Positions 25,483 to 33,929 are shown, counted from the stretch's first letter. The stretch is DNA of 64,000 nucleotides from JAOPZW01 sp036379935 (GCA_036379935.1 DASVFT010000154.1:32940-96939); one strand, 5' to 3'. Translations and numbers: made by a program. The notes: a model not told the origin generated them from the sequence alone.

Positions 25483-26457
25483 TCAGCGCGCGTTTTCGCG
25501 CAATGTGTCGCGCAGCCACGCGACGGTCTGCGCGATCCCCTCGTGCACGTCGATGCGCGCCTCCCAGCCGAGCAGGCGCTTGGCCTTCTCGACCGACGGC
25601 CACCGGCGCACGACGTCGACCTCGAAGCTCGGCAGGTGCTCGAGCTCGAGCGCGTCGGGGTCGCGTCCGCACGCCTCCCAGATGATCGCGGCCAGCTCGG
25701 CCACGGTGCGCTCGTCGGAGGCTGAGATGTTGAAGTCCTCGCCGAGCCCGGCCGGCGAGGCCATCGCCGCCACGATCCCGTTGGCGATGTCGTCGATGTG
25801 GGTCAGCGTGCGGCTCTGCGTGCCGTCGCCGAAGATCGGCAGCGGCGCGTCCGGCGGCAGCGTCAGGCACTTGCGGATGACGTCGGGGACCATGTGCGCG
25901 ATCCCGGGCTCGTCCTCGGGCATCTCGCCGGGGCCGTACGCGTTGAAGGGGCGGCAGATCGTGTAGGGCAGCCCGTGCTCGTCGCGCGCGGCGCGCACGT
26001 AGACCTCGCCCGTGAGCTTGGAGAACCCGTACGCCGACCGCGGGATCGGCGTGTCCCAGACGTGCTCCTCGGTGGTCGGGAACTCCGTGGCGCGCTCGAA
26101 GACCATCGACGAGCTGACGTAGACGAAGCGCTCGACGTCGTGGTCGAGCGCGGCCCTGATCACCGCGTTGTAGAGCGCATTGTTGACCTCGGTCAGGGTG
26201 TGCGGAAGCTTGTGGAAGTTGGCGATCCCGCCGACGATGGCCGCCAGGTGGATCACGTGCGTGCACCCCTGCGTCGCCCGCCTCGCCTCGTCGAGCAGCC
26301 GCAGGTCGCCCGTGTGCACCTCGCAGCCCTCGCGCATCCACGTCGGCGCCTCGCGCTGATCGGAGACCCTGACCTCGAACTCTGGATCGCCCAGCAGTCG
26401 CCGCACCACCGCGGCGCCGATGGTTCCGGCGCCGCCGGTGACGAGGACGCGGTTCAT
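25483..26457 (-). CDS. NAD-dependent nucleotide-sugar epimerase/dehydratase (SDR)
   Basis: A 324-residue extended SDR. NAD loop VTGGAGTIGAAVVRRL, HLAAIVGGIANFHKLPHTL, active-site SSSMVFERATEFP and SAYGFSKLTGEVY (Tyr and Lys intact), then CRPFNAYGPGE and FGDGTQSRTLTHIDDIANG. It is of the broad RfbB/GalE-like class; AAIVGGIANF is reminiscent of GDP-mannose 3,5-epimerase and CDP/UDP-sugar epimerases, so the substrate is left open. A TACCGT element lies nine bases before the ATG, giving a short divergence from neither neighbour: the next upstream gene is on the same strand, ending 19 bases away. Confidence 0.78.
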   Translation of the reverse strand: MNRVLVTGGAGTIGAAVVRRLLGDPEFEVRVSDQREAPTWMREGCEVHTGDLRLLDEARRATQGCTHVIHLAAIVGGIANFHKLPHTLTEVNNALYNAVIRAALDHDVERFVYVSSSMVFERATEFPTTEEHVWDTPIPRSAYGFSKLTGEVYVRAARDEHGLPYTICRPFNAYGPGEMPEDEPGIAHMVPDVIRKCLTLPPDAPLPIFGDGTQSRTLTHIDDIANGIVAAMASPAGLGEDFNISASDERTVAELAAIIWEACGRDPDALELEHLPSFEVDVVRRWPSVEKAKRLLGWEARIDVHEGIAQTVAWLRDTLRENAR

Positions 26458-26466
26458 GGCTGCGGA

Positions 26467-26472
26467 ACGGTA
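26467..26472 (-). promoter_or_regulatory. Putative -10 element (TACCGT) of the SDR gene
   Basis: TACCGT on the minus strand ends nine bases before the ATG at 26457, in the 19-base gap after the secreted protein gene. Confidence 0.3.
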
Positions 26473-26476
26473 GCCG

Positions 26477-28150
26477 TCAGAGCACGAGCACGCGCGCGGC
26501 CCGCGAGGCGCCGGTGGCGTACGGGTAGTCGTCGGCCGCGCGGACGCGGGCGCGCATCTCGTAGACCGCCGGGCCGCCCTGGCGGAACGTGTAACGGGTG
26601 GCGAACCGGCCCGTGTGCGACGCCCGAACGGTGCGGAAGGTGATCCACCGCCCGCCAGGGTTGCGCGCCTGGAGCTCGACGACCTTGCCGCCGCGCGGGA
26701 TCGGCTTGCCCACGAGCCGCCCGGTGATCTTGACCGATGCTCCGCGTGTGGCAGCGTGCGGGCGCACCCCGAGCCGCACGCCCGCCTTCACGTTGACCCG
26801 CAGCGTCGCCTCGGCGATCGCGACGGTGTCGTTGACGTGGCTGCGGTAACGCAGCACGAGCGTTCGCGACGACTCGTTGCGCGGCAGGATCAAGGTGAAG
26901 CGTCCATCGGCCCGCGTACGCGCCCCGCCCTTGTCGAGCGGTGCGCCCCTGCGCCCATCGACAGCAGTCTGCAGTTCGACCTTCGCGTTCCGGATCCCCG
27001 CACCCCCGCCCGTCGTGAGCCGCCCACGAATGACGTTCCGCCGCCCATACGGAGCATTCAACGTCGCCCTCCGCGTCCGCGTCCACCGCGCGGTCAGCCT
27101 CGCATCATCCGCCGCGTTCTCCCCATTCGCCGCCCCCCGCTCAGCGAGGTCGCTCCCGGGGCCGATGCGCCGGGCCGGAACGACGATGGTCTTGCGTGCC
27201 GTGTAGACGGTTCGGAGGTTGCCGGCGGCGTCGGAGATGCGGAGGGTGACGTCGTGGTCGCCGGCCGGGAGGGCGTCGGCGTTTACCGAGAGGAGCGCGT
27301 CGGCCGAGGTCGGACACGGGTGGGGGTAGCGGAAGACGCGCTGCCCAGCCGTAGTGTCGACGCAGCGCCCACTCCAGTCGTCAATTGTCCGGGTGAGTAC
27401 GGAGGTGCCGTCGACGTCGAGCATCGCTTGGTAGACGCCGCCGCCTGCATCGCTCGCGGGAAACGCGAACACCTGCGTTCCCTGCCACGTCGAGGATGTG
27501 ACGGCGCTGCCCGAAGCGGAACCAGGACTCGGCGGGCTCTCGTCGGCGATAGCGATCCGCGACCGCCAGATGCTTGTGCTGGCGTGGATTTGGTTACCAG
27601 TGCAGTCCGGATTGCCGCTGGGGCCGTCGCAGGCGATGGTGACGGCCATCCAAGCGTCGTGGACCCCCGTACGCGCGGACGTGCTCGGGCCGAAGTTACC
27701 GATCGCCTCGAGTCGATCGGTACGCCCGCTGTTGGCGCCCCACACTTCCAAAATGCCTTGATTCTGGCCGTTCCACGGGCGCAGGTATCCCGAATAAGCG
27801 ACCGCCCAGTCACGGAGATACGTGTCCGGCGGCGAGTTGAACCGCCACACGACGGTCGTCCCCACGGGCTGCGCAAAAGGCCCTGCGATACTCGCAACGA
27901 GGCTAGGCGAGCTACCGCTGCAGAGGTCGTGCACCTCGCGACCGGGCGCATAGCCGCTGGACGTCCAGCCGCCGAACGAGTCGTTTGCCGGGGCGGGGTT
28001 GCCCGCTGCGTCGGCACACGACACGACGGTGTACGTCCCAGCCCAAGACCGATTCGTAGTCGCCGCCAAGACGGCCGCCGTGATGATCACCAGCAGAAGA
28101 GCGCGCCGCATACCTCGCTTGGCTCCCGGAGTGTGTCGATCGTCGAGCAT
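26477..28150 (-). CDS. Secreted multidomain surface protein (lectin/Ig-like)
   Basis: A 557-residue exported protein. The signal peptide (MRRALLLVIITAAVLAATT after a short basic lead) is followed by a Cys-containing beta-rich domain (about residues 35-210; TYTVVSCADAAGNP, REVHDLCSG), a second beta region with DAGGGVYQAML and SADALLSVNADALPAGDHDV, and one or two Ig-like or carboxypeptidase-regulatory-like repeats after about 370 (VIRGRLTTGGGAGIRNAKVE, VKITGRLVGKPIPRGGKV). It is probably an extracellular binding protein; the ligand is unknown. The first half is visibly less GC-rich than the C-terminal repeats. ATG at 28150 with AGGA eight bases upstream; an in-frame GTG at 28168 is less likely. 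Confidence 0.65.
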   Translation of the reverse strand: MLDDRHTPGAKRGMRRALLLVIITAAVLAATTNRSWAGTYTVVSCADAAGNPAPANDSFGGWTSSGYAPGREVHDLCSGSSPSLVASIAGPFAQPVGTTVVWRFNSPPDTYLRDWAVAYSGYLRPWNGQNQGILEVWGANSGRTDRLEAIGNFGPSTSARTGVHDAWMAVTIACDGPSGNPDCTGNQIHASTSIWRSRIAIADESPPSPGSASGSAVTSSTWQGTQVFAFPASDAGGGVYQAMLDVDGTSVLTRTIDDWSGRCVDTTAGQRVFRYPHPCPTSADALLSVNADALPAGDHDVTLRISDAAGNLRTVYTARKTIVVPARRIGPGSDLAERGAANGENAADDARLTARWTRTRRATLNAPYGRRNVIRGRLTTGGGAGIRNAKVELQTAVDGRRGAPLDKGGARTRADGRFTLILPRNESSRTLVLRYRSHVNDTVAIAEATLRVNVKAGVRLGVRPHAATRGASVKITGRLVGKPIPRGGKVVELQARNPGGRWITFRTVRASHTGRFATRYTFRQGGPAVYEMRARVRAADDYPYATGASRAARVLVL

Positions 28151-28204
28151 TGTCCACTTCCTAGGCACAAGCTGGCCGCTGCTCTCCCCGCGCTAAAGCA
28201 AGTT

Positions 28205-28221
28205 CACCGCAAATTGCGGTG
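28205..28221. promoter_or_regulatory. Perfect 17-bp operator-like palindrome
   Basis: CACCGCAAATTGCGGTG is a perfect inverted repeat with eight-base arms around one central A, lying in the 171-bp divergent gap between the secreted-protein gene and gmd, in DNA of lower GC than the surroundings. It lies about 55 bases upstream of the 28150 start and about 90 bases upstream of the gmd -10 element, and looks like a transcription-factor site. Confidence 0.5.
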
Positions 28222-28308
28222 TCATTCGAAAGCGCGCTGAGTTGGTCTCGCCGGCTCGCGGTGCATGGCGCGAGGCAGTCGCCACGGCACTCGGTCGAGC
28301 CCCGCCAC

Positions 28309-28314
28309 TAGCAT
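28309..28314 (+). promoter_or_regulatory. Putative -10 element (TAGCAT) of gmd
   Basis: TAGCAT is followed by seven bases and the ATG at 28322. It overlaps an alternative ATG at 28313, which argues for 28322 as the start. Confidence 0.45.
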
Positions 28315-28321
28315 GGCCGTA

Positions 28322-29326
28322 ATGAAGCGCGCCCTCATCACCGGCATCACGGGTCAGGACGGCTCGTACCTCGCCGAGCAGCTGCTCGACAAGGGCTACG
28401 AGGTCCACGGGATCGTTCGCCGATCCTCCTCGTTCAACACCGAGCGGATCGACCCGATCTACCGTGATCGTCACGAGCAGGACGTCAAGCTCCTCCTGCA
28501 CCATGGCGACCTCACCGACTCGAGCCGCCTGGTGCGCCTGCTCTACGAGCTGCAGCCTGACGAGGTCTACCACCTGGGTGCGCAGTCGCACGTGCGCGTC
28601 TCGTTTGACGTCCCGGAGTACACATCCGACGTCACCGGGATGGGGACCGTGCGACTCCTGGAAGCCATGCGCGACGCCGGCGTGAAGCCCCGCTTCTACC
28701 AAGCGTCCTCGAGCGAGATGTACGGCGCAACCCCACCACCGCAATCTGAGTCGACCGCCTTCCACCCCCGTAGCCCGTACGCCGTCGCCAAGGTCACCGC
28801 CTACTGGATCACCGTCAACTACCGCGAGAGCTACGGGCTCTTCGCCTCCAACGGGATCCTCTTCAACCACGAGAGCCCCCGCCGCGGCGAGACTTTCGTG
28901 ACGCGCAAGATCACCCGTGCGCTGGCGCGTATCCAAGCTGGACTGCAGGACAAGCTCTTTCTCGGCAACCTCGACGCCAAGCGCGACTGGGGCTACGCCC
29001 CTGACTACACCGACGCGATGTGGCGGATGCTCCAGCACGACGAGCCCGACGACTTCGTCGTCGCCACGGGTGAGATGCACTCGGTCCGCGAGTTTCTTGA
29101 TGAGGCGTGCGCGCACCTCAACCTCGATTGGGAGTCCGCGGTCGAGATCGACGAACGCTACTTCCGTCCGGCCGAGGTCGATGCTCTCTGCGGCGATGCC
29201 ACGAAGGCACGCGAAGTGCTCGGCTGGGAGCCGACCGTCACATTCCGCGAGCTCGTGCGCATCATGGTCGACGCCGATGTGCGCGCGCTCGAGGACGAGC
29301 TGGCCGGCCGCAAGGTCCGTCTCTAG
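28322..29326 (+). CDS. gmd: GDP-mannose 4,6-dehydratase
   Basis: A 334-residue extended SDR that would convert GDP-D-mannose to GDP-4-keto-6-deoxy-D-mannose. Strong Gmd hallmarks are ALITGITGQDGSYLAEQLL, GIVRRSSSFNTERID, HGDLTDSSRLVRLL, QASSSEMYGATPPPQ (about residue 126), SPYAVAKVTAYWITVNYRE (catalytic Tyr and Lys near 152-156), ILFNHESPRRGETFVTRKIT and LGNLDAKRDWGYAPDY. Start chosen at 28322 because of the leaderless promoter. First gene of a gmd-fcl-gmd2 operon; its product is the substrate of the next enzyme. Confidence 0.93.
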   Translation: MKRALITGITGQDGSYLAEQLLDKGYEVHGIVRRSSSFNTERIDPIYRDRHEQDVKLLLHHGDLTDSSRLVRLLYELQPDEVYHLGAQSHVRVSFDVPEYTSDVTGMGTVRLLEAMRDAGVKPRFYQASSSEMYGATPPPQSESTAFHPRSPYAVAKVTAYWITVNYRESYGLFASNGILFNHESPRRGETFVTRKITRALARIQAGLQDKLFLGNLDAKRDWGYAPDYTDAMWRMLQHDEPDDFVVATGEMHSVREFLDEACAHLNLDWESAVEIDERYFRPAEVDALCGDATKAREVLGWEPTVTFRELVRIMVDADVRALEDELAGRKVRL

Positions 29327-29334
29327 GCGTGACG

Positions 29335-30291
29335 ATGTCGCGCGCGCCGTCGCCAGCGTTCTGGGAGGGCCGGTCCATCACGGTGACCGGAGGGGCGGGC
29401 TTCCTCGGGCGCGTGGTCGTGCGTGACCTGCGCGACCTCGCGGCCGACGTTCGCGTCATTCGTTCAACCGAGCACGACCTACGCGATCCCGCGGCCACGC
29501 GTGATGCAGTGGACGGCGCCGAGACGGTCATCCATCTGGCCGCCAACGTTGGCGGGATCGGCTTCAACCGCCGAAACCCCGCCCCGCTGGTCTACGACAA
29601 CCTCATGATGACTGGCAACATCTTCGAGCAGTCGCGACAGGCGGGCGTGGAGAAGCTCGTCTCGGCGTGCACGGTCTGTGCCTATCCGAAGCACACGCCG
29701 GTGCCGTTCTCGGAGACGTCGCTCTGGGACGGCTATCCCGAGGAGTCCAACGCCCCGTACGGCCTCGCCAAGAAGATGATGTGCGTGCTCAGCGACGCCT
29801 ACCGCCGCCAGTACGAATTCGACTCCTGCGTGCCGATCATCGCGAATCTCTACGGGCCCGACGACAACTTCGACCTAGAGGACTCCCACGTCATTGCCGC
29901 GATGATCCGGAAGTTCGTGGAGGCGCACGATCGCGGCGACGAGCCGGTGACGTTGTGGGGCACGGGCTCGGCCTCGCGCGAGTTCCTCTTCGTCGAAGAT
30001 GCGGCGCGCGCCCTGCTGCTCGCGGGCGAGCACCTCGACCGGTCCGATCCGGTCAACGTCGGTACCGGCGTCGAGACGCGCATCCGGGACCTCGCTGAGC
30101 TGATCCAGGAGCTCGTCGGTCATCGCGGCGAGATCGTCTGGGACGCGTCGAAGCCCGACGGCCAGCCAACCCGCTACCTCGACGTCTCCCGGGCCCGCGA
30201 GTGGCTCGGCTTCGAGGCGGACACGCCGCTGCGCAATGGCCTCGAGCGCACCATCGCGAGCTATCGCGAGCAGCACTCCCCGGTGGCATGA
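29335..30291 (+). CDS. fcl: GDP-L-fucose synthase (GDP-4-keto-6-deoxymannose epimerase/reductase)
   Basis: A 318-residue SDR. ITVTGGAGFLGR, HLAANVGGIGFNRRNPAP, SACTVCAYPK (active-site Ser and Cys), ESNAPYGLAKKMM (Tyr and Lys near residue 141) and DLEDSHVIAAMIRKF (the His used in epimerisation) match GDP-fucose synthase. It would make GDP-L-fucose or a related 6-deoxyhexose from the Gmd product. It follows gmd after eight bases; the ATG at 29335 is used, but a GTG two codons upstream is possible. The stop overlaps the next ATG (ATGA). Confidence 0.82.
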   Translation: MSRAPSPAFWEGRSITVTGGAGFLGRVVVRDLRDLAADVRVIRSTEHDLRDPAATRDAVDGAETVIHLAANVGGIGFNRRNPAPLVYDNLMMTGNIFEQSRQAGVEKLVSACTVCAYPKHTPVPFSETSLWDGYPEESNAPYGLAKKMMCVLSDAYRRQYEFDSCVPIIANLYGPDDNFDLEDSHVIAAMIRKFVEAHDRGDEPVTLWGTGSASREFLFVEDAARALLLAGEHLDRSDPVNVGTGVETRIRDLAELIQELVGHRGEIVWDASKPDGQPTRYLDVSRAREWLGFEADTPLRNGLERTIASYREQHSPVA

Positions 30292-31265
30292 GCAGCCCGC
30301 GCGCGCTCATCACCGGCATCTCCGGCCAGGACGGCTCGTACCTGGCCGAGCTGCTCCTGTCCAAGGGCTACGAGGTGTTCGGCATCGTCCGCGGCTCTCC
30401 GCTCGCGCACTACGACAACCTCGAGGCGGTTCGCGACGACGTCACCCTGCTCCAGGGTGACCTCCTGGACCAGATGACGCTCCTCGACGCGATCAACCGC
30501 GCCCAGCCCGACGAGCTCTACAACCTCGCGGCGACCTCCTTCGTGCCCGCCTCGTGGCGCCAGCCCGTGATGACCGCCCAGTTCACCGCCGTGGGCGTCA
30601 CCGCCATGCTCGAGGCGATCCGCATCACCAATTCCGGGATCCGCGTCTACCAGGCGTCCTCCAGCGAGATCTTCGGCGCCACCCGCCAGTCGCCGCAGAA
30701 CGAGGAGACGCCGTTTCGCCCGCACACGCCCTACGGCGTGGCCAAGCTCTACGGCCATCTCATGGTCGCCTCGTACCGCGACCGCTACGGCATGCACCTG
30801 TCGAGCGGGATCGCGTTCAACCACGAGTCGCCACGCCGGCCGGCGGAGTTCGTCACGCGCAAGGTCACGCGCGCCGTGGCGGCCATCAAGCTCGGGCTCC
30901 AGGAGGAACTGCGCCTCGGCGACCTCACGGCCACCCGCGACTGGGGCTTCGCCGGCGACTTCGCCGAGGCGATGTGGCTCATGCTCCAACGCCCCACCGG
31001 CGACGACTTCGTCCTGGCGACGGGCGTCAGTCGCAGCGTCGGCGAGCTCGCCGCGGCCGGGTTCGCCCACGTCGGCCTCGAGCCCGGCGACCGGATCGTC
31101 GTCGACCCCGAGCTCGTGCGTCCGCCCGAGACTGTGCGCCTCGTCGGCGATCCGGCCAAGGCCCACGAGCAGCTCGGTTGGCAGCCGAGAGTGAGCTTCG
31201 AGGAGATGATCGGCGCCATGGTCGAGGCGGACCTGGCCGAACTCCAGGCCGCCGCGCGCGTCTAG
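30288..31265 (+). CDS. Second GDP-mannose 4,6-dehydratase-like SDR
   Basis: A 325-residue Gmd paralogue: ALITGISGQDGSYLAELLLS, GIVRGSPLAHYDNLEAV, QASSSEIFGATRQSPQ, TPYGVAKLYGHLMVASYRD (Tyr and Lys present), FNHESPRRPAEFVTRKVT, LGDLTATRDWGFAGDF. It lacks the RRSSSFNTERID stretch of the first Gmd and has a shorter loop there, so it may act on another nucleotide mannose/heptose or give a different product. The start is coupled by ATGA to fcl. Its TAG shares CTAG with the stop of the convergent glycosyltransferase. Confidence 0.8.
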   Translation: MSSPRALITGISGQDGSYLAELLLSKGYEVFGIVRGSPLAHYDNLEAVRDDVTLLQGDLLDQMTLLDAINRAQPDELYNLAATSFVPASWRQPVMTAQFTAVGVTAMLEAIRITNSGIRVYQASSSEIFGATRQSPQNEETPFRPHTPYGVAKLYGHLMVASYRDRYGMHLSSGIAFNHESPRRPAEFVTRKVTRAVAAIKLGLQEELRLGDLTATRDWGFAGDFAEAMWLMLQRPTGDDFVLATGVSRSVGELAAAGFAHVGLEPGDRIVVDPELVRPPETVRLVGDPAKAHEQLGWQPRVSFEEMIGAMVEADLAELQAAARV

Positions 31266-32029
31266 TACGGCGCGGGCCAACGCCCGCGGGTTAGCGGCGG
31301 GAGCACGGCACGCTTGAGACGGTCGAAGCCGAGCATGACCGCGCGGTCACGGGCGTTGCGGGCCCACCGCAGGCGGATCTCCAGCGCCTCGTCCTGCTGC
31401 TTCCACACGTTGCGTGCCGACTTGGAATCGGCGTGATAGCGGAAGCGCACGTGGGTGCGCTCAAGTCGGTCGACGCGGACGCCATGCATGAGGCGCAGGT
31501 AGAAGTCATAGTCGGCGGCATCGACCCACTGCTCGTCGAGCGCGCCGACAGCCTGGGCACGCGCGCGGCGAAAGACGATCGTCGGCGTGGGGACATAGTC
31601 ACCGAGAAAAAGGTAGCGCCGGAAGCTCCACGGCCCCGGCAGGTACGAGCGCTGCACGGCGCCCTCGGCGTCGGTGAAGTCGAGCCCTCCGTAGACCGCC
31701 TGGCACTCGGGCTCGGCGGCGAGATAGGCGACCGCGGCATCGATGCCGTCGGGTGCCACCTCGTCGTCGCCGTTGATCCAGATGACGAGGTCACCGCGCG
31801 CGCGCGACAGGCCCTTGTTGACCGCGTCGGTCTGCCCCCGATCGGGCTCGGAGATCCAGGTGAGCGCGTCGTCGTCGTGGTGGCGGAGCAGCTCCACCGT
31901 GCCGTCCGTCGAGCCCCCGTCGATGACCAGATGCTCGTGCTTGGTGACAAGCCGCGACACGCTGTCGAGCGTGTGAGCGAGGTAAGGGCCGGGGTTGAAC
32001 GTTGGGGTGACGACCGACAGCAGCAGCAA
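31262..32029 (-). CDS. GT2-family glycosyltransferase
   Basis: A 255-residue GT-A enzyme: LSVVTPTFNPGPYLAHTLDS at the N-terminus, HLVIDGGSTDGTVELL, the WISEPDRGQTDAVNKGLSRA stretch typical of this GT2 subgroup, and the acceptor-side DAADYDFYLRLMHG. Donor unknown. No ATG or GTG exists before the first strand; the TTG at 32029 is preferred because a -10-like TACACT lies nine bases upstream. It is divergent from the aminotransferase gene with 26 bases between starts. Confidence 0.8.
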   Translation of the reverse strand: MLLLSVVTPTFNPGPYLAHTLDSVSRLVTKHEHLVIDGGSTDGTVELLRHHDDDALTWISEPDRGQTDAVNKGLSRARGDLVIWINGDDEVAPDGIDAAVAYLAAEPECQAVYGGLDFTDAEGAVQRSYLPGPWSFRRYLFLGDYVPTPTIVFRRARAQAVGALDEQWVDAADYDFYLRLMHGVRVDRLERTHVRFRYHADSKSARNVWKQQDEALEIRLRWARNARDRAVMLGFDRLKRAVLPPLTRGRWPAPY

Positions 32030-32038
32030 GGGCGGGCC

Positions 32039-32048
32039 AGTGTAGTCT
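32039..32048. promoter_or_regulatory. Overlapping divergent -10 elements
   Basis: Minus-strand TACACT (32039-32044) lies nine bases before the TTG at 32029, and plus-strand TAGTCT (32043-32048) lies seven bases before the GTG at 32056. The two hexamers share two bases, so the divergent promoters should compete. Confidence 0.4.
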
Positions 32049-32055
32049 GGGCGCG

Positions 32056-33165
32056 GTGGAGGTCCCCTTCGCCGACCTCGGTCGCGCAACCGCGCGTGTG
32101 CGGCCGGCGCTAGATGCTGCGGCGGCCCGTGTCTTCGACAGCGGGTGGTTCGTGCTCGGGCGCGAGGGGGAGGCGTTCGAGGAGGAGTTCGCGCAGGCTA
32201 TCGGCAGTCGGCATGCCGTCGCCGTGGCCTCGGGGACCGACGCGATCGAGCTTGCGCTGCGCGCGCTGGGCATCGGTCCGGGCGATGAGGTCGTTACCCA
32301 GGCCAACACCTGCGTGCCCACCGTGGCGGCCATCGAGCGCGCCGGCGCCACGCCGGTGCTATGCGATGTCGAGCCCGACGCTGCGACGATCGATCCCGAC
32401 TCGCTCCGCGGGGCGATCACGCCGCGCACGCGCGCCATCGTCCCGGTCCACCTGTACGGCCAGGTCGGCGACCTCGACGCCGTCCTCGCTCTCGCCGCCG
32501 AGCACGGGATCGCGGTCGTCGAGGACTGCGCCCAGGCCCACGGCGCCGCGCTCGCTGGGCGTGCGGCGGGGACCACGGGGCTCCTCGGCGCGTTTTCCTT
32601 CTACCCGACGAAGAACCTCGGCGCCCTCGGCGACGGGGGCGCCGTCGTCACCGGCGACGAGGCGCTGGCCGAGCACCTGCGGCTCCTGCGCCAGTACGGC
32701 CAGGCGGACCGTTACCACCACGTCCAGCACGGCGTCAACAGCCGCCTCGACGAGCTGCAGGCCGCCCTCCTGCGCGCCAAGCTCGCGCACCTGCCCGCCG
32801 ACAACGCGCGCCGCAACGCTATCGCCGCGCGCTACGACGAGGCGCTCGCGGACGGCCCCGTCCGCCCGCTGGCCAGGCTCGCCGACCGCGACCACGCCTT
32901 CCACCTGTACGTCGTCATCGCGCCCGATCGCCAGGCGCTCCAGAGCGCGCTCGAGCGCCACGGCATCGCGACGCTCGTCCACTACCCTCGCCCGGTACAC
33001 GGCCACCCGCCCTACGCCGCGCTCGGCGAGGGGCCGGTGTCGCTCGCCACGAGCGAGCGGCTCGCCGCCGGCGTGGTCAGCCTCCCGATGTACCCCGAGC
33101 TCACCGACGCCGAGGTCGACTACGTCAGCGGCGTGCTGCGCGAGGTCACCCTCGCGGTCGCGTGA
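32056..33165 (+). CDS. DegT/DnrJ/EryC1/StrS-family sugar aminotransferase
   Basis: A 369-residue PLP enzyme of aspartate-aminotransferase fold that transfers an amino group to a keto-sugar nucleotide. VASGTDAIELALRALG is the cofactor-phosphate loop, VPVHLYGQVGDLDAVLALA and VEDCAQAHGAAL are standard, and Lys186 in SFYPTKNLGALGDGGAVV is the Schiff-base lysine. The pattern is that of enzymes making 3- or 4-amino-dideoxy sugars (FdtB/DesV-like), so the glycan may contain an aminosugar. GTG start with a leaderless promoter. Its stop overlaps the FkbM gene start (GTGA). Confidence 0.87.
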   Translation: MEVPFADLGRATARVRPALDAAAARVFDSGWFVLGREGEAFEEEFAQAIGSRHAVAVASGTDAIELALRALGIGPGDEVVTQANTCVPTVAAIERAGATPVLCDVEPDAATIDPDSLRGAITPRTRAIVPVHLYGQVGDLDAVLALAAEHGIAVVEDCAQAHGAALAGRAAGTTGLLGAFSFYPTKNLGALGDGGAVVTGDEALAEHLRLLRQYGQADRYHHVQHGVNSRLDELQAALLRAKLAHLPADNARRNAIAARYDEALADGPVRPLARLADRDHAFHLYVVIAPDRQALQSALERHGIATLVHYPRPVHGHPPYAALGEGPVSLATSERLAAGVVSLPMYPELTDAEVDYVSGVLREVTLAVA

Positions 33166-33929
33166 GCCGCGCCGAACGCCTCTTGCTCGCGATCAAGGCG
33201 GCGGGGCGCCGCGCCGGCGTCGAGCTCCTGCGCTTCAACCCGACGAACAGCCTCGATGCGGCACGAGCCCGGATCGTGCGCGACCAGGCCATCGACCTCG
33301 TCGTCGACGCCGGCGCGAACTGTGGGCAGTGGGCCACCGAGCTGCGCGCCGGCGGCTACCGCGGAGCGATCGTCTCGTTCGAGCCGCTGGCCGCCGCCCA
33401 CGCCGCGCTGGCCGCTGCGGCGGCCGACGACGCCGCCTGGACGCTGCACCGTCTCGCGCTCGGTGACCGCGACGGCGAGGCCGAGCTCCACGTCGCCGCG
33501 AACCAAGGCGCTAGCAGCTCGCTGCTGCCGATGGGCGAGGAGCACCGCCGCGCCGCGCCCGAAGCCGGCTACGTCAATCGCGAGACGGTCCGCATCGCGC
33601 GCCTGGACGCGCTCGAGCTTCCGGCGGCCACGCGGCTCATGCTCAAGCTCGACGTGCAGGGCGCCGAGCGCGCCGCGCTCGACGGTGCGACCGCCACCCT
33701 GCCGCGCGTCCGCGTGATCGAGTGCGAGCTCAGCCTCGTCGAGCTCTACGAGGGGCAGGCGCTCATGCGCGAGCTCGTCGACCGGCTGGCCGCGTCAGGC
33801 TTCGAGCTGTGGGGCCTGCGGCCCGCGTTCGCCGACCCGGTGAGCGCGCGGCTGCTGCAGGCCGACGGCCTCTTCGTCCGCGCCCCGTATCACGCCGGCT
33901 TGCCAGCGACGCAGGCCACCGCGCCGTAG
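33162..33929 (+). CDS. FkbM-family methyltransferase (first of three)
   Basis: A 255-residue protein with the FkbM fold: VVDAGANCGQWATELRAGG (SAM motif), IVSFEPLAAAHAALAA, ALGDRDGEAELHVAANQGAS and LMLKLDVQGAERAALDGA, then VIECELSLVELYEGQ. FkbM enzymes O-methylate hydroxyls on polyketides or glycans; beside an aminotransferase in a polysaccharide locus, a sugar O-methyltransferase is likely. GTG start coupled to the aminotransferase. The 3' end overlaps the broken methyltransferase gene on the other strand by 40 bases. Confidence 0.82.
   Translation: MSRAERLLLAIKAAGRRAGVELLRFNPTNSLDAARARIVRDQAIDLVVDAGANCGQWATELRAGGYRGAIVSFEPLAAAHAALAAAAADDAAWTLHRLALGDRDGEAELHVAANQGASSSLLPMGEEHRRAAPEAGYVNRETVRIARLDALELPAATRLMLKLDVQGAERAALDGATATLPRVRVIECELSLVELYEGQALMRELVDRLAASGFELWGLRPAFADPVSARLLQADGLFVRAPYHAGLPATQATAP

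Noticed and set aside
28313..28321. ATG at 28313 as gmd start
   Set aside because: It lies within the TAGCAT hexamer, and the family N-terminus is MKRALITG beginning at 28322.
31262..31265. Shared CTAG stop codons of convergent genes
   Set aside because: Economical but not unusual in a compact genome; no regulatory meaning can be argued from it.
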